Shown here piece after piece: positions 44,149 to 55,487 of a stretch of 64,000 nt of DNA (the stretch's first letter is position 1; the number at the start of each line of letters is the position of its first letter). The DNA is from Klebsormidium nitens (Eukaryota > Streptophyta > Klebsormidiophyceae > Klebsormidiales > Klebsormidiaceae), in contig DF237150.1 in NCBI GenBank assembly GCA_000708835.1, forward strand, positions 61,528 to 125,527. Direction: 5' to 3'. The position numbers and the translations under genes were made by a program. The notes beneath the pieces are model-generated. The model made no database searches. It was given only the letters and a program-made list of their open reading frames with translations, and had not been told where the DNA came from.

Positions 44149-47100
44149 ATGTCTCGAGGATTGCAGGCAAGGATGGCTACGTCTGCCAGCATTTCCTTTT
44201 CTGCAGGGCTTTACGATCCCCCAGACGCTGTGCGCGATGGCCTGCATGCGGCGGAAGGGGACACCTTTGATCTCAATCTTCTCAGAACAAAGTCCGTGAA
44301 TCCCACACCGCTAAAAAGAAAATCCTCAGAAGACGTGAGCCGCCTTGATAGGTTGCTGCACAGGAGGGTCAGCCTGGGGGGCAAGTGTCAGGGCTTGCAT
44401 CTAGACCCGGAGACAGAGCAGAAAGCGATGACGATAGGGAACAAAATTGCTCATGCAGCTGCAGAAACTTACTTGATCACACGGCTGGCCTTCATTCTGT
44501 TGAGATCTTTTGGGTGAGTGGTGAAGAGCCCCTTGATCAGTTGCAAGTTCTTTGCTGACTAGGCGGTGTTCTGCAGTGTGGCAGCTTTGAACCTGCATGT
44601 GTGCTCCGCTTGTGGTCTTGTTTTGTTGCGGCGCTCCTCAGCCTATTATTTGAAAGTTACTTTGTTCAGAGTGATCAGATCAAGTTTAGAAAGAACGTTA
44701 AGTCTCTTTCTATTGCCTCCGTCTTGCTTTTCTTCATTTGGATCCCTTTTTGCCCACTCTTTGATCTCCAAGTTTTGGATCCTTTTAAGCCTTAGACCTG
44801 CTTGCTTCAGAATGCTCACCACCCTGCATCGATGGGAACTGAGTATGCCCCAATTACTGCCCCTAAAAGGGGCTGTGAGGCACCTTTCAATTGAGATTTC
44901 TGGAGATGACGCCCAATCCAAAGCCCGACTTCTGTGGCTTACCTTTGTATGTACAGGGTAGATCATATCTGGCCCTGTTAGATAATCGTAGAATGATTGT
45001 GGGTCAATATGGATCAGAGCAGACCCTCGTTGTACTGCTTTTGCGGGCTGCAATTCCAGAATATGATGGGACGCTCAAAGGAAACAGTCATCTGAACAAA
45101 GAACAATGCTCACATGCAACGAAAGGTGCGTTAGGTGAGAGCTTCATTGTCTTCTTACAGGGTTGGCTACCAGTGGATACAGAAGGCGATCTTCCTCGTT
45201 ATCTATGCTGCGCTTCTGGCCCCAGGCTTCGCACAAGGTCAGGCTGCCCCTCGCTGCATCCTGGGATGATCAGGCTCTGGAAATCGCACTAGTGCCTTCA
45301 CATGAAAGAGTTTTGTTCCTTGATGTACAAGCACTGACGCCTTAGCCGGTGTTTGTGGCATGGTTCATCTCAAAGCGCATCTGCAAAGCGTCATGATAAA
45401 ATAGTTTTGGATACACTGAAGCAGAAATACTTCTTGTTCCCAGTTGCTCTTCAGTGGTCGAATCCGTTTGGAATGGCATGGTAGACATCAGAGTTTCAGG
45501 ATGAAAGACCTGGCGCTTTTGTACTGCTCATGTTGCGTGGCCCCCGGGGCTTACTGGAAAACGAAATGACCAGAAAACGAAGGCGGATCTTACAAGTCGT
45601 TCTCCATTCTTGCCTTGCTTCTTCCAGTTGGGTGGTACTACTTTCAATCGCCTCGTGTCTGGCGGAGCGTTGTGTACGGGCCACACCCACGAAACAGGCT
45701 TGACCTTTACTTTCCGGAGGATAGGACCAAGCCGCGACCAGTGGTCATCTTCATAACTGGAGGCGCATGGATTATCGGGTAAGCTGCCTACCATTGAGAT
45801 CTGCTTGAGTACGGATCCTGCCATTCCGTAAAACAGTTGAACTTTGAAGGAAAGGTGTCGACAGCCGTTCTTGTTTCCATTCCCTGAGTGCAAAATCGTT
45901 TAGGACCCTTCAGGACAGTCTCTCATGTTCGGCCCTGAGAAAGGGTCAGGCAGGAAAGAATGATGACGTAAGCCTCCAAGCAGTCTGTGAAGTCTTCACG
46001 CCTGTGTTGGTGGGAAGGCTGCTAAATAAAACCGGAGCGGATGATTGAGGTTCGTCTTTCCAGTCCCATGTTTGCTGCATACGACTGAGACACCCTTACA
46101 GCCAATGCGTTTCGAGACAGGAGACTGCTGCTCAAAGGCCTTATTTCAAAATAGCGTTCCCTTCTTTCCTAAACAAAAGAAAGTTAGCCAGGTATACTTA
46201 GGCCTTACTCAAAGGACTACGTCCACGGTGCAGGTACAAAGCGTGGGGGGCGTTGCTGGGCCAATCCTTGTCCGCACGAGGGGTGATCGTCGCCTGCCTA
46301 GACTATCGGTGAGTCACGCCCCAAGTCTATGTGGTTCAGATTTCGTGGGAAGAGGGTGCGGACGTTGAAGTGGCTCGTTATTCCAGAAAACTTCTCGACT
46401 TGATCCTAATTACTCATAACGAAAATCGTATGACGGTTCACTCCAAAATCAGAGCCGCATCTGGCCGGTAGACTGCGTCCACAGTCAAAGCTGTTGCTGC
46501 ATTTTGAGCGCGTGAGATGAGCATTACCTGAGCGTCTCCAGGAATTCTTGTCAAAGCGAACATTTCACTCTGCGAGCATTTCACTTTGCGAAAGAAACGG
46601 CCTCTGCTTTCGGCAGACAAAAGACCGGACGGTCGTGTAGCAGGACGCTCGATTTCAACCGCGATCCTGAGCCGCCGAACAGTCTGTGAGGCAAATTATC
46701 TTCAAAGTCCCCCCCTGCGTTTGCAGGAACTTTCCGCAGGGAACGGTGATTGATATGCTGCTCGACGTCAGCAACGGCATCAGCTGGGTGCTGGAGAAGG
46801 CCAACGAGCTCGGGGGAGATCCACAGTCGTGAGCCTCTCAGCTTTGGATATTCGCACTCTTCGTTCTGTTCTTCCGAACGGCCCAGACATCTGTTTTCTT
46901 GCATCCAGTGAATGCCGTTCTTGTCATTCTTTCGACATTCGTCGATGCTAGTGCTTCCGATGTAGACGCGTCGCCTCGGCGGAAGAATCATACACTTTTA
47001 TCTCTTGAGATTGAAGTCACGTTGATTTGCATGGGTGCGGGAATGCGTAGTTAGTCGGCGGCGTTCGTATGCGCTTTCGTACCAATCAGCGGAGGTAGGT

Positions 47101-50100
47101 TCTTTCTCTGTTCAACTGCAATCTTCTCTTACGCTTGAATTTGTCCTTGCGCTTATGGCCTCTTTACAGCGAGCTTAACTTTTGGATGCCCCCTCGCGCC
47201 TATGCGTTCTCTGATTCCTTTGGTCGCCACTTGTGGCTTTTCGCTGTGGACTGGACAAAGGGACGCGGCGCGCTCCCGCGCAGCTCTTCTCAGAAGGTCA
47301 AGTGACTCCTCGCATGCAAAAACGGAACTCACAGAGTCTTCCACATCTTAGTAGGTCAATCAAAACAAAAAAAATTCATAGAATTTTGCACTTTGCGGCA
47401 GGGTCGTATTGGTGGGCCAGTCGGCTGGCGCGCACCTCGGTTCGCTCGCGCTCCTGAAGCACGCCATCAAAGAGGCGAACGGGCTGGAGCGGCTGAACTG
47501 GAGCCTGAAGCAGATTCGGGCCTTCGTCGGCGTTTCCGGTGGGTAAGAGCCCAAAGCGCCTTTGCCCAGCTTCTTCAAAGAAGGCCTTGAGTTTCGACGC
47601 TCGGGAGATGCACACTCAGCGAGTCTGAGTCTTTTTGGACGGATTGGATCGGAACGGCCAATTGGGACCCCCTGCACCTTCGATCAGTTTTGAAGGACGT
47701 GCATGTCCTATGCCCACTTTAAGCCCACTGTGAGTACTCTTATTCCGGTGTTCCAGCATGTGAAGTGCTCTGTTGCGTGTGAAGTGCTCTTCTGAAGTTT
47801 GCAGGGCTTGGCGAAAAGCGGTCTAGAGTCGGCCGTTCAGAGCCTCCTTTCAAGTGCTTCGAGAAATGCTTTCCTTATGGTTTGAACCAGCCGTTTGCGG
47901 ATTCCGCCCCCTTCTGCTGTGGCCAATTGCAGGGACGGTTTGTAGAGGGTCTCGCAGGAGTTCGAATTTGCGTCCAGAGGTTGCAGGTATTTGACTAGGC
48001 TCGTTCGTCTGATAGTTTAGCTTTGTGGTTGATGGATCCACTTAGGTCGCTGCACAGCAGCTTCGAGAGAGTACAGATTTCTTACGATGTACGTTTGTCG
48101 GTGCAGGTACAATCTGCACGAGTTGATGGACCACTTCCACGAACAAGGGTTGTATCGCTCAATCTTTGAAAAGTGAGGGCTCTCTCCCGACATGGGACTC
48201 TTGCGCAATCCCTATTGCAGTGCGTGTCACGTGCGCTTCTGCGTGCTGCATGATTTCAGAGCCCGTAAGCACTCCACCGTCGAACAAAGTGAACGTGCTT
48301 ACCGTCAGAAGCCCTTGCCTATGATTGTGAAATTTATGCGATCTTGAACGCATGGAATTAAAACACGTGTCATGTTCCGCCAGGATCATGGACGGGAAGG
48401 AGGTCATGCCCTTTTTTTCGCCGGAGGCAATCCTTGAGTCAAAGGCTTTTGCCGGGAGCGAAAACGCAGCCAAGCTGGTGCCCCCTGTGACACTGCTGCA
48501 TGGGACGCGCGACAAGTCCATACCTCACCAAGCAAGGTGCCGCTTTCTTCCTTCTTAAAGCCCACTTAGTATAGCTAATTCTTTCCTTAAGTAGTGAGCG
48601 TTAAGCGTTCTCTACATGCATTTGGTGTTGGTACACGTGATTAAATTAACCGGAGAGCAAGACACAGTCAGCTGGCTGTTTTGCTAGCATCCGACAGTGG
48701 TTGGATCCCGCTGTACAGTCGCATCCATGTCTTGCACTTGTTCGTGCTGGTTGATCCATGCTCAAATGACCACGATTATGTTTTAGGCTTGTTGCGGCGT
48801 TTGGCCGGACGGGGGAAGAAGAGGTCGACTTTCTGGTTGGCTTGAGCTGTAAGCAGTCCGGATATGCCTGCAAGTTTGACACCACGGTCGCTCGTCCGCG
48901 TTTGAGGATTTATTCACAAAGATCTGTTGCCTTGCAGCGAGCGCTTTGCTGAGAAGCTGAAGAAGCATGGGATTGCAGCAACCACGCGCATCTTCGTTGG
49001 CAAGTCGCACACTGACCCAATCATCCAGGTTTGTTGTAACACTCGCTTTTCTCCTTCAATCTTGCTTCATCTATCTTTTTTCCTTTTTCCTGATTCTTTG
49101 TTTGTCATCTCTGTGTACTGCTGACCTTTCTTCCTCGATCTGTCGAGCATCTGCTGTTTGATTGGTTCTAGCCGTCGAATGTTGTCAGCAATTCCTTGTT
49201 TCACTAATGTGTTGACCTTCTGCGGAGAGGTTCAATCTCTCTAAGACTTCCTCAATGCGTCTTGCGACGGTGAGCCGTCTTTTCAGGAGTCAAGCAGCAT
49301 TTCTCTCTCCTACACACTGTTGTTCGTTCCGAAATCCACGGGCAAGCGGCTGTGTAAGTAGGAGTTGCCATTCACCCATGGCTCACTCTTGGTGTATTGC
49401 TCCAGACTGCTGCTCACACAAATCAATTGTCAGCGGGGCAATTTTCAGCGGGGCAGATTGCTATTTCTATGACACTGTGACGGCGCCAGATCGAAGGTGT
49501 TAAAGTGGGCGTCGGGGTATAAAACCGGTATTTTTCAGACCAAATCGGGTTTCGGCCGAGTCGCTGTAGCTCAGGTGGCTAGCGCGCTCGCCTAGACTTG
49601 GCCAAAAAGTCCGAGGTCCCGCGTTCGAACCACAGAATTGCTACTTTGCTTCTTCTTTTTTGCCGCACCCAGCTATTTAGGCATGCTTTTGGGGCCCTAC
49701 CGGGCACCTGATTTGAGCCCAGACAGGCCATCCGACGATCTCAGATTGTTCAAGGAAATATGGGGCTGATCGAACGGCTAGATTCACAATTATTTTGACT
49801 GTACCGGGCAAAGCATTCCGTGACGTCATACAGCCTCGGCGGTACCTCTAGCTCCCAAAGTACCGTACCTACGCACCCCGGTACGCTGACGACTTTCTGA
49901 TGTCACTAGCAATCGCGACCGTTCGATGGATGGGGCACCGATCGAGCCGATGGAATCCTGGGCGTACGATCAAAACGGGACCCGCGGGTCCCACGCCCAC
50001 TTTAAGCTTACGCATCAACCCATCGAGCTCGTATGCTGTCTACACATGCCCCCGGGCCCTGACGTTTTGTCAAGTAAAATCTTCGTCATCTTGTCCGGAA

Positions 50101-50407
50101 CAATTGCGCCAGTTTAATGGTTCGTTCTTTGTCTAGGATTATGCGTCCGTCAAATAGATTTGCGCCTCAATCAGCGAGAGGAATTCTGGACTTTATTGAC
50201 TTTCGACATCATCATTTCTTCTCAACCCCAACGTGTGTGCCCGTGCAGGACCCATTGCGCGGCGGTAAAGACGATCTCATGGAGGCAGTCCTGGCCGTTC
50301 TCTATGAAGGCATCGATGAAGGCGGGTGGCCAGCGGCACGTCCAGCCAGACGACGGATGGTGCCCGAGCCGTTAATTGCTCTCGCAGGGAGAGCATGCCC
50401 CTTTTAA
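44149..50407 (+). CDS. ICME: Isoprenylcysteine alpha-carbonyl methylesterase (ICME/ICMEL)
   Basis: ICME removes the methyl ester from the C-terminal prenylcysteine of CaaX proteins at endoplasmic reticulum/Golgi membranes; in Arabidopsis it modulates abscisic acid signalling. Exons: 44149-44513, 45161-45237, 45628-45778, 46234-46308, 46727-46828, 47402-47542, 48107-48172, 48384-48536, 48938-49028, 50249-50407, giving 459 residues, matching the plant family. Signature blocks are [34 protein letters not shown] (membrane helix), [16 protein letters not shown], the oxyanion segment TGGAWIIG (about 191-198), the nucleophile elbow GQSAGAH (Ser264), GTRDKSIP (Asp369), GKSHTDP (His401) and the closing DPLRGGKD. 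The alpha/beta-hydrolase triad is complete. ATG 44149 is chosen; ATG 44173 is in frame and possible. The last intron contains a tRNA-like element. Confidence 0.94.
49561..49632 (+). ncRNA. tRNA-like pol III element in the last ICME intron
   Basis: TGTAGCTCAGGTGGCTAGCG matches a tRNA D arm and the pol III A box (TAGCTCAGGTGG). GCGTTCGAACC, about 45 bases on, resembles a B box/T loop. A TTTTTT run at about 49655 could end transcription. No proper acceptor stem or normal anticodon arm forms; instead GACTT/AAGTC can pair. It may be a degenerate tRNA, a tRNA-derived SINE head or a small pol III RNA. Confidence 0.35.
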
Positions 50408-52017
50408 AGAGGGCCGGCCACATGTCTTGCACTGTACACAAGCATAGGCTATCACGCACGCAAATATTAGCACGCATGCACTGCATAAACATTAAGTAGC
50501 CGCCAGGTTGAAGCACTATCCGTTGAATACTTCGACGGTGAAAGAATTCGGTAAAAGTAATAAGCAGAATCATTACAAGTAGCTCGGGTTGCTCCGAAGA
50601 AGTAATGATCAGTTCCGGAAGTTTGTAAGAGCTGATCTGAGCCGACGCAAAGTAGGTACCGATAAAGAGAGACTGTCAAATCAGCTCGAGCTGCCGCAAG
50701 CCAGGAACCAACATTTTCGTAGACCATGGCGCATGTTGACATGGTCAAATATGGAAAAAAGTACAGATATCGAATCCATACAAGGTTTGGACAGGATGAC
50801 AATCGTTCCGCAGCCTATACAATTGAACAATCTTCAATGAGAAGGTCGAGCCGTACCTCATATGCCATCAGGTTGTTCCGCAATGTACGTTGTGCTGCGT
50901 GAACTTTGCACTGCAAAAAGGTTAGTACGAGCACTTCCACCGAGAAGCTGGGATAAGCTATAGCGCGACCATGGATCAAATTCAAGAATAACAGTAAGCC
51001 GAGATAGTAATATGGTAACCGTAGGGTTAGTTTGGGGGTTAGGGTGGGTACGGGTGCGGAGCGGGTGTCTTCCTGGGTTAGGGCTTTTAGTGTTAGTCGG
51101 AGCTTATTATTATCTTGGCTTACTTTTCGGTACTTAAAAGTTAAAGGTATCTTTCTTGAGTTTCATCCTAGTTTCATCCGCCATGGGGGCCCTTTGGTGT
51201 GCCCACGTGCATTTACACGCTGTCGTCCCGGACAGGGGTCCGAGATCATTCCACGACCAAGGCTTGCCCGAGCCCCGTGGTCCACGTGCTTTGAGTAATC
51301 GACGGTCCGGATATATCTGGATTATGTGGATGTAATGATGGCTGTTCGTGACCATCCGTACGCAGTCATCATATCAGGAATCCCCCTTCCTTCTTTGGAA
51401 TGATGGCACCAGTTCCAATCCCATTCTTGCTGCATTGGGGGCGCCAAAAGAAGTTGCCAGGGAAGCTGTGCAATGTGGACGTAAAATAGGGGGAAAGCAG
51501 CTGTTCAGGTCAATTGGATGCAAGCTGCATGGAGCTCTAGCAGTGGCATTGCTGTCGCGGCGCGCTTTTGATTCGGCAGCGGTACGAGCGAACACCAGCT
51601 TCTTAGTTGTTTCGTTTGAGGGGGTTGCATCAGAGTTTATTGGCAGGCTGTCACGGCTTAAGAGTGTCAGAGCTTCCTGTATTGAAAATCTGAACCACTT
51701 TCGGATTAAGGTTTGGCAGCATTCTGGGTTGCCCCTTTCAAGATCCACGTACTTTCACTGTGGCCAGAAGCATAACCGACAGGAAGGTCTGGCAGTGATT
51801 CGGACTGAGAGGAATGCAAGGAGACCGGTGGCATTGCTGCTGTGTATCAGCAGAAGTTCTTATCAATTGCCCCAATTGCTGGTCTTGAAAGACTTGGAGA
51901 TCTTCAGTAGGGTTTCTCAGTGCCGACATTGAAATTACTTTTGAGCTGGCAGACCTACTGTAGCATTTCCATCACGGCAGTCAGATACTGTCTCTCTACT
52001 CAGAGTCCTCTCGAGTG
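50408..52017. other. Intergenic region between ICME and the NTF2-like gene
   Basis: It includes a short G-rich stretch with scattered TTAGGG words (about 51024-51080). It also has an open frame of 194 codons (51348-51932) that resembles nothing I know and has a competing open frame on the other strand. No gene is called. Confidence 0.45.
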
Positions 52018-53533
52018 ATGGGGACTTTCAGTGATCCTCCACCTTGCCCCGAGGAACAGCTGATTCTCGACTTCTTCGAGGCTGTCAATGATAAGGATTC
52101 TGATAGGCTGCTGAAGATGTTCCATCCAGACTACGAGTCGGAGCAGCCGTGCTACCCAACAAGGAACTTCAAAGGAGGGGAACAGGTAACCAGTCACAAC
52201 TCCTGGCCACCTTAAGATGCCAACCTTGACAGCCTATTGTCCTGATATCAACAGTCTGCTGCAAGATGCAGCTTGCAGCTACTTGCTCGCTCCTTTTTGC
52301 TAAGAATTTTCAAGCCCTGGGCAAAACCATGGCATGTCGTCGTTGTTGTTACTTCAGGTACTTGAATGTGGCAAATGCAGCGGTTGATCTCGCAGTGACC
52401 AACTCCTGAAAAAAGGTTCTACTTTGTAGGCAACAGGGAGATTCACAAAAAAATCAGGAATCCTCCAGTCACAATCACTCTTTGAAAGAGTTCAGGGCCT
52501 GAGCTGCTGATCAATAATCCTGTCGGCGTTCTTTGAATCGTGACGAACTCGGTATGTTTCAGATTTGAAAGCAAGGAGCGCCGCTCTTTACTTGTGAGGT
52601 GCTTTTGAGAGAGACTACGAGATTCACCAACACAAGTTGAAACTTGAGGCCTTTTACTCTGCTGTGTGACTCTTGCAGATCTCAGTGTCATTTGTTAGCA
52701 TGTATCAAAATTCCTTATGCATGGTCTTTCCTTCCTCCCTGATCTCTACGACGAGTCTGTACAAACTGTGCAGGACAAGAATTGAATGCACCGGACAAAT
52801 AGGTTTGTGAGACTTCGTTCGTTGCAGACTTTCTTTAACCGGGGATGTCACATTGGCTTTCATGCCAGGATCCTGTTGACCATTCGCTTGCCCTTAAAGC
52901 TTCAGATCCGAAAATTATCTGGCCTGTCTTCAATTCAAGAGCTTAAATCTCACCCTTCTCCTTGCAGGTGTTGAGAAATTATGAGGCGTTGTCCAAGTTC
53001 AAGAGCGTGAAGTACACTGTTCACCGGACCGCTTTTAAGCAAGAAGGCCCGGGGCGGGTTACGGGGTTTGTGGAGTGCAGTCTGCAGGATGCAGAGAACA
53101 AAGTCAATGTCAAGGGGGTGTTCATTTATGAAACACAGGACAAACTGTTGCGAAAGGTGAGCCGTTCTTCTGTACTGGTTTTGGTCACCTACTTAATCTG
53201 ACATGTTTTCCATAGATTCTCAAAGATACCTTGTGTCTCTTCCAGAATCTTGCAAAACAAGAGTGGAGGAACGTTTCCCTTTTTTGAACATGATATGGCG
53301 CGTATCCATGTGCTGCAATGTTCTTGTCGCAACTCTCTCCACTGACAGAGTCTCTGCTTGAATGCACTTTAAAGCAAGCAATGATTACATGGAAAAAGGA
53401 TAACGCATCACGGTCAAGTTTGTGAGTACTTTTCTTATGATTTCAGGGGAGTTTGTACATGACGCCTGTTCAGAGTTCTGGGCACTCGATCGCCGAGCAC
53501 TTCCGGATTGTGTCAGAGAAGGGCAAGTGGTAG
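52018..53533 (+). CDS. Small NTF2-like / SnoaL-like domain protein
   Basis: Three exons, 52018-52185, 52968-53156 and 53447-53533, both introns phase 0, give 147 residues. The N-terminal EEQLILDFFEAVNDKDSDRL and the following MFHPDYE are the typical first helices of the cone-shaped NTF2/SnoaL fold. The rest alternates strands (KYTVHRTAFKQEG, VTGFVECSL, KVNVKGVFIYET), ending in HSIAEHFRIVSEKGKW. Proteins of this fold range from small enzymes to ligand binders, and I cannot choose a substrate. No targeting signal is evident, so a cytosolic place is the default. The first in-frame ATG is 52018. The gene model rests on phase and fold pattern rather than on a close named homologue. Confidence 0.65.
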
Positions 53534-55487
53534 ATAGCTTTGCAAGCTCATTGCGCGAGTAGGTCTTCCTCCACAAAAACAAGTCAACGTCTTGCCGACT
53601 GTCAAAGGTAGAGTTGTGCAATAAAGGTCAGCGGCGGAGCAACCCAGGTGTGAAAGCATTAGCAAAAATAAAGCGATTCTTCATACCTGTTCTTGCGTTG
53701 AACAGTAGGGCTAAGGCTGTCTAAGTGGCATGCTTATGGTGCACATGCAGTGGCAAGTCGCAAAACACCTACGCAACTAAAATAGATCTGCAGGCTAGTC
53801 GCGTGCACTGAACTTATTTACTCGGCGTGAAACACATTTTGAGTATGCAGACTTTGCTCGATTGTAGCACTTTCAGAATGTGCTGTTGACAGACCGTAAG
53901 AGGACATTTGTCAGCGTCCGGTCCGGCGTTTTATCTCTCCTGGTTAATTTCCCAGGGCCGCGCCTTGGGGACATCGCCACTTGATGATTCAGCAAATAGC
54001 ATGCGGGCCCCGCTAGCCTTTGCGCCCGGTCATCATTGCGCAGGATCGATTACGAACAGGACAATTCGATTCCATTGTTCGAATTTACTTATCGACTATA
54101 GCAGCGGCACTGCCATACAGCGAAAGCCCCCACCAACCTACATTGCATATATGTTTGTAACCACAGCAGCTGCCAGCCATCTTGTGCCTTTTGAGGATCA
54201 TGGCATGCCAGCGTTTGAGTCTGCTGGCGATGATACATATAGTTCTGTACACTGTAAGCGGCCTGTAGCATTGAAACCCGTAAATTAGGCATGGCATATG
54301 ATTAAGTTAATTAATGCAAGTATTGCATACTAACGCGTCACTTATGATTGGCAAGTGACTCCGACACACGTTGTGTACTTCGATGCACGCTATGTGTCAC
54401 GATTTTACGTTGAGATATGCATCACGGGAGCGCCGCCTTGATCGACTGTTAAACCAATGATACATGTGGGAATTTGTTTATGTCTGCAGGCTAGCCTAGA
54501 GAATTATACCTGGTGGTCAGCGAGTGCATATGAAGAAACACTGGGCTTGCTACTACCATGCGGCCATGCCGGGGCGCCATCTATCATGCACGCCATGGCC
54601 CGGTATAAAGATTGCTATCATATGTTCAACTGGAACCAAGCGCTCTTATAAGCCTGGTTGTTCAAGATGTTGAGGCCGACCATGAACTAGCTATCGGCAA
54701 CGTGTAGCATCATTGCCATGGTTGCACACAGTACGCATGCGGAACTTCGGAACATGGAGCTAGCTTCCGCACGAATCGCAGATCGACTTTAGTGCCGCCA
54801 GCACCGTATAAACCACTGTACGATGATGAGATTGGGAATTGTGTGCATCTCTAACTTATGCTGTACAGTGTAAACGTGTTGGTGAGTGGTGAGTGCAGAG
54901 TAACAAGTTCATTGAAGATGGCTGTACGGGTCAAGGTACGCACAGCTATAGTAAGCTTGGTACGGAGGATCTCTCAACGTGACGTGCAACTAATAAATAT
55001 GTCATTGAATCAGACCGTTCCTAACCGAAGACTCTAGCCTGCTCCTGACAGTCGACAACGAAACACTCTCATAAAAACGCAGTCCTAACTACAGAGGCAC
55101 GGATATCATGGCAGTCCTACAAAAGCGCTTCAACGCCTCAAAGCCTCTATCACTTGACAGGCAAAAGACCGTTCCACGACCAGTGCGAACGGAGATAGGT
55201 ATGGCCTTAGGGAGAATGGAGGCCGCAACCCCCTAGACTGTAACCCACATGGGGTGTCAATCTCCCGCTCGAAACACAGGGCCACCCTGCAATCCCCGTG
55301 TCCCTTTCGTCCAGCGGTCTTTCAAGAGAGCGACTCATATCCGCTCACAGACAACGGCCCGTCTCTTCCGGCCGTCCCCTTTCGAGATCTTTGGTCGGTC
55401 TACGGACCCCGACCGCTTTTTCCAGAGATCGCGCCTCCCCCACTGTTCGGTCACTACCCCCCCCGGATCCGCCTGGCAATCTCAGTC
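53534..55487. other. Intergenic region before the 3' end of the minus-strand membrane protein gene
   Basis: No supported coding sequence. The first part is 3' flank of the NTF2-like gene. Positions 55250-55487 are GC-rich and open in several frames, but only because they adjoin the last exon of the minus-strand gene. Confidence 0.45.

Noticed and set aside
51024-51080. Interstitial telomere-like TTAGGG words
   Set aside because: Only a few scattered, imperfect units; not a telomeric array.
51348-51932. Open frame of 194 codons upstream of the NTF2-like gene
   Set aside because: No recognisable domain, a long open frame also on the other strand, and no link in phase to the next gene; kept out as unsupported.
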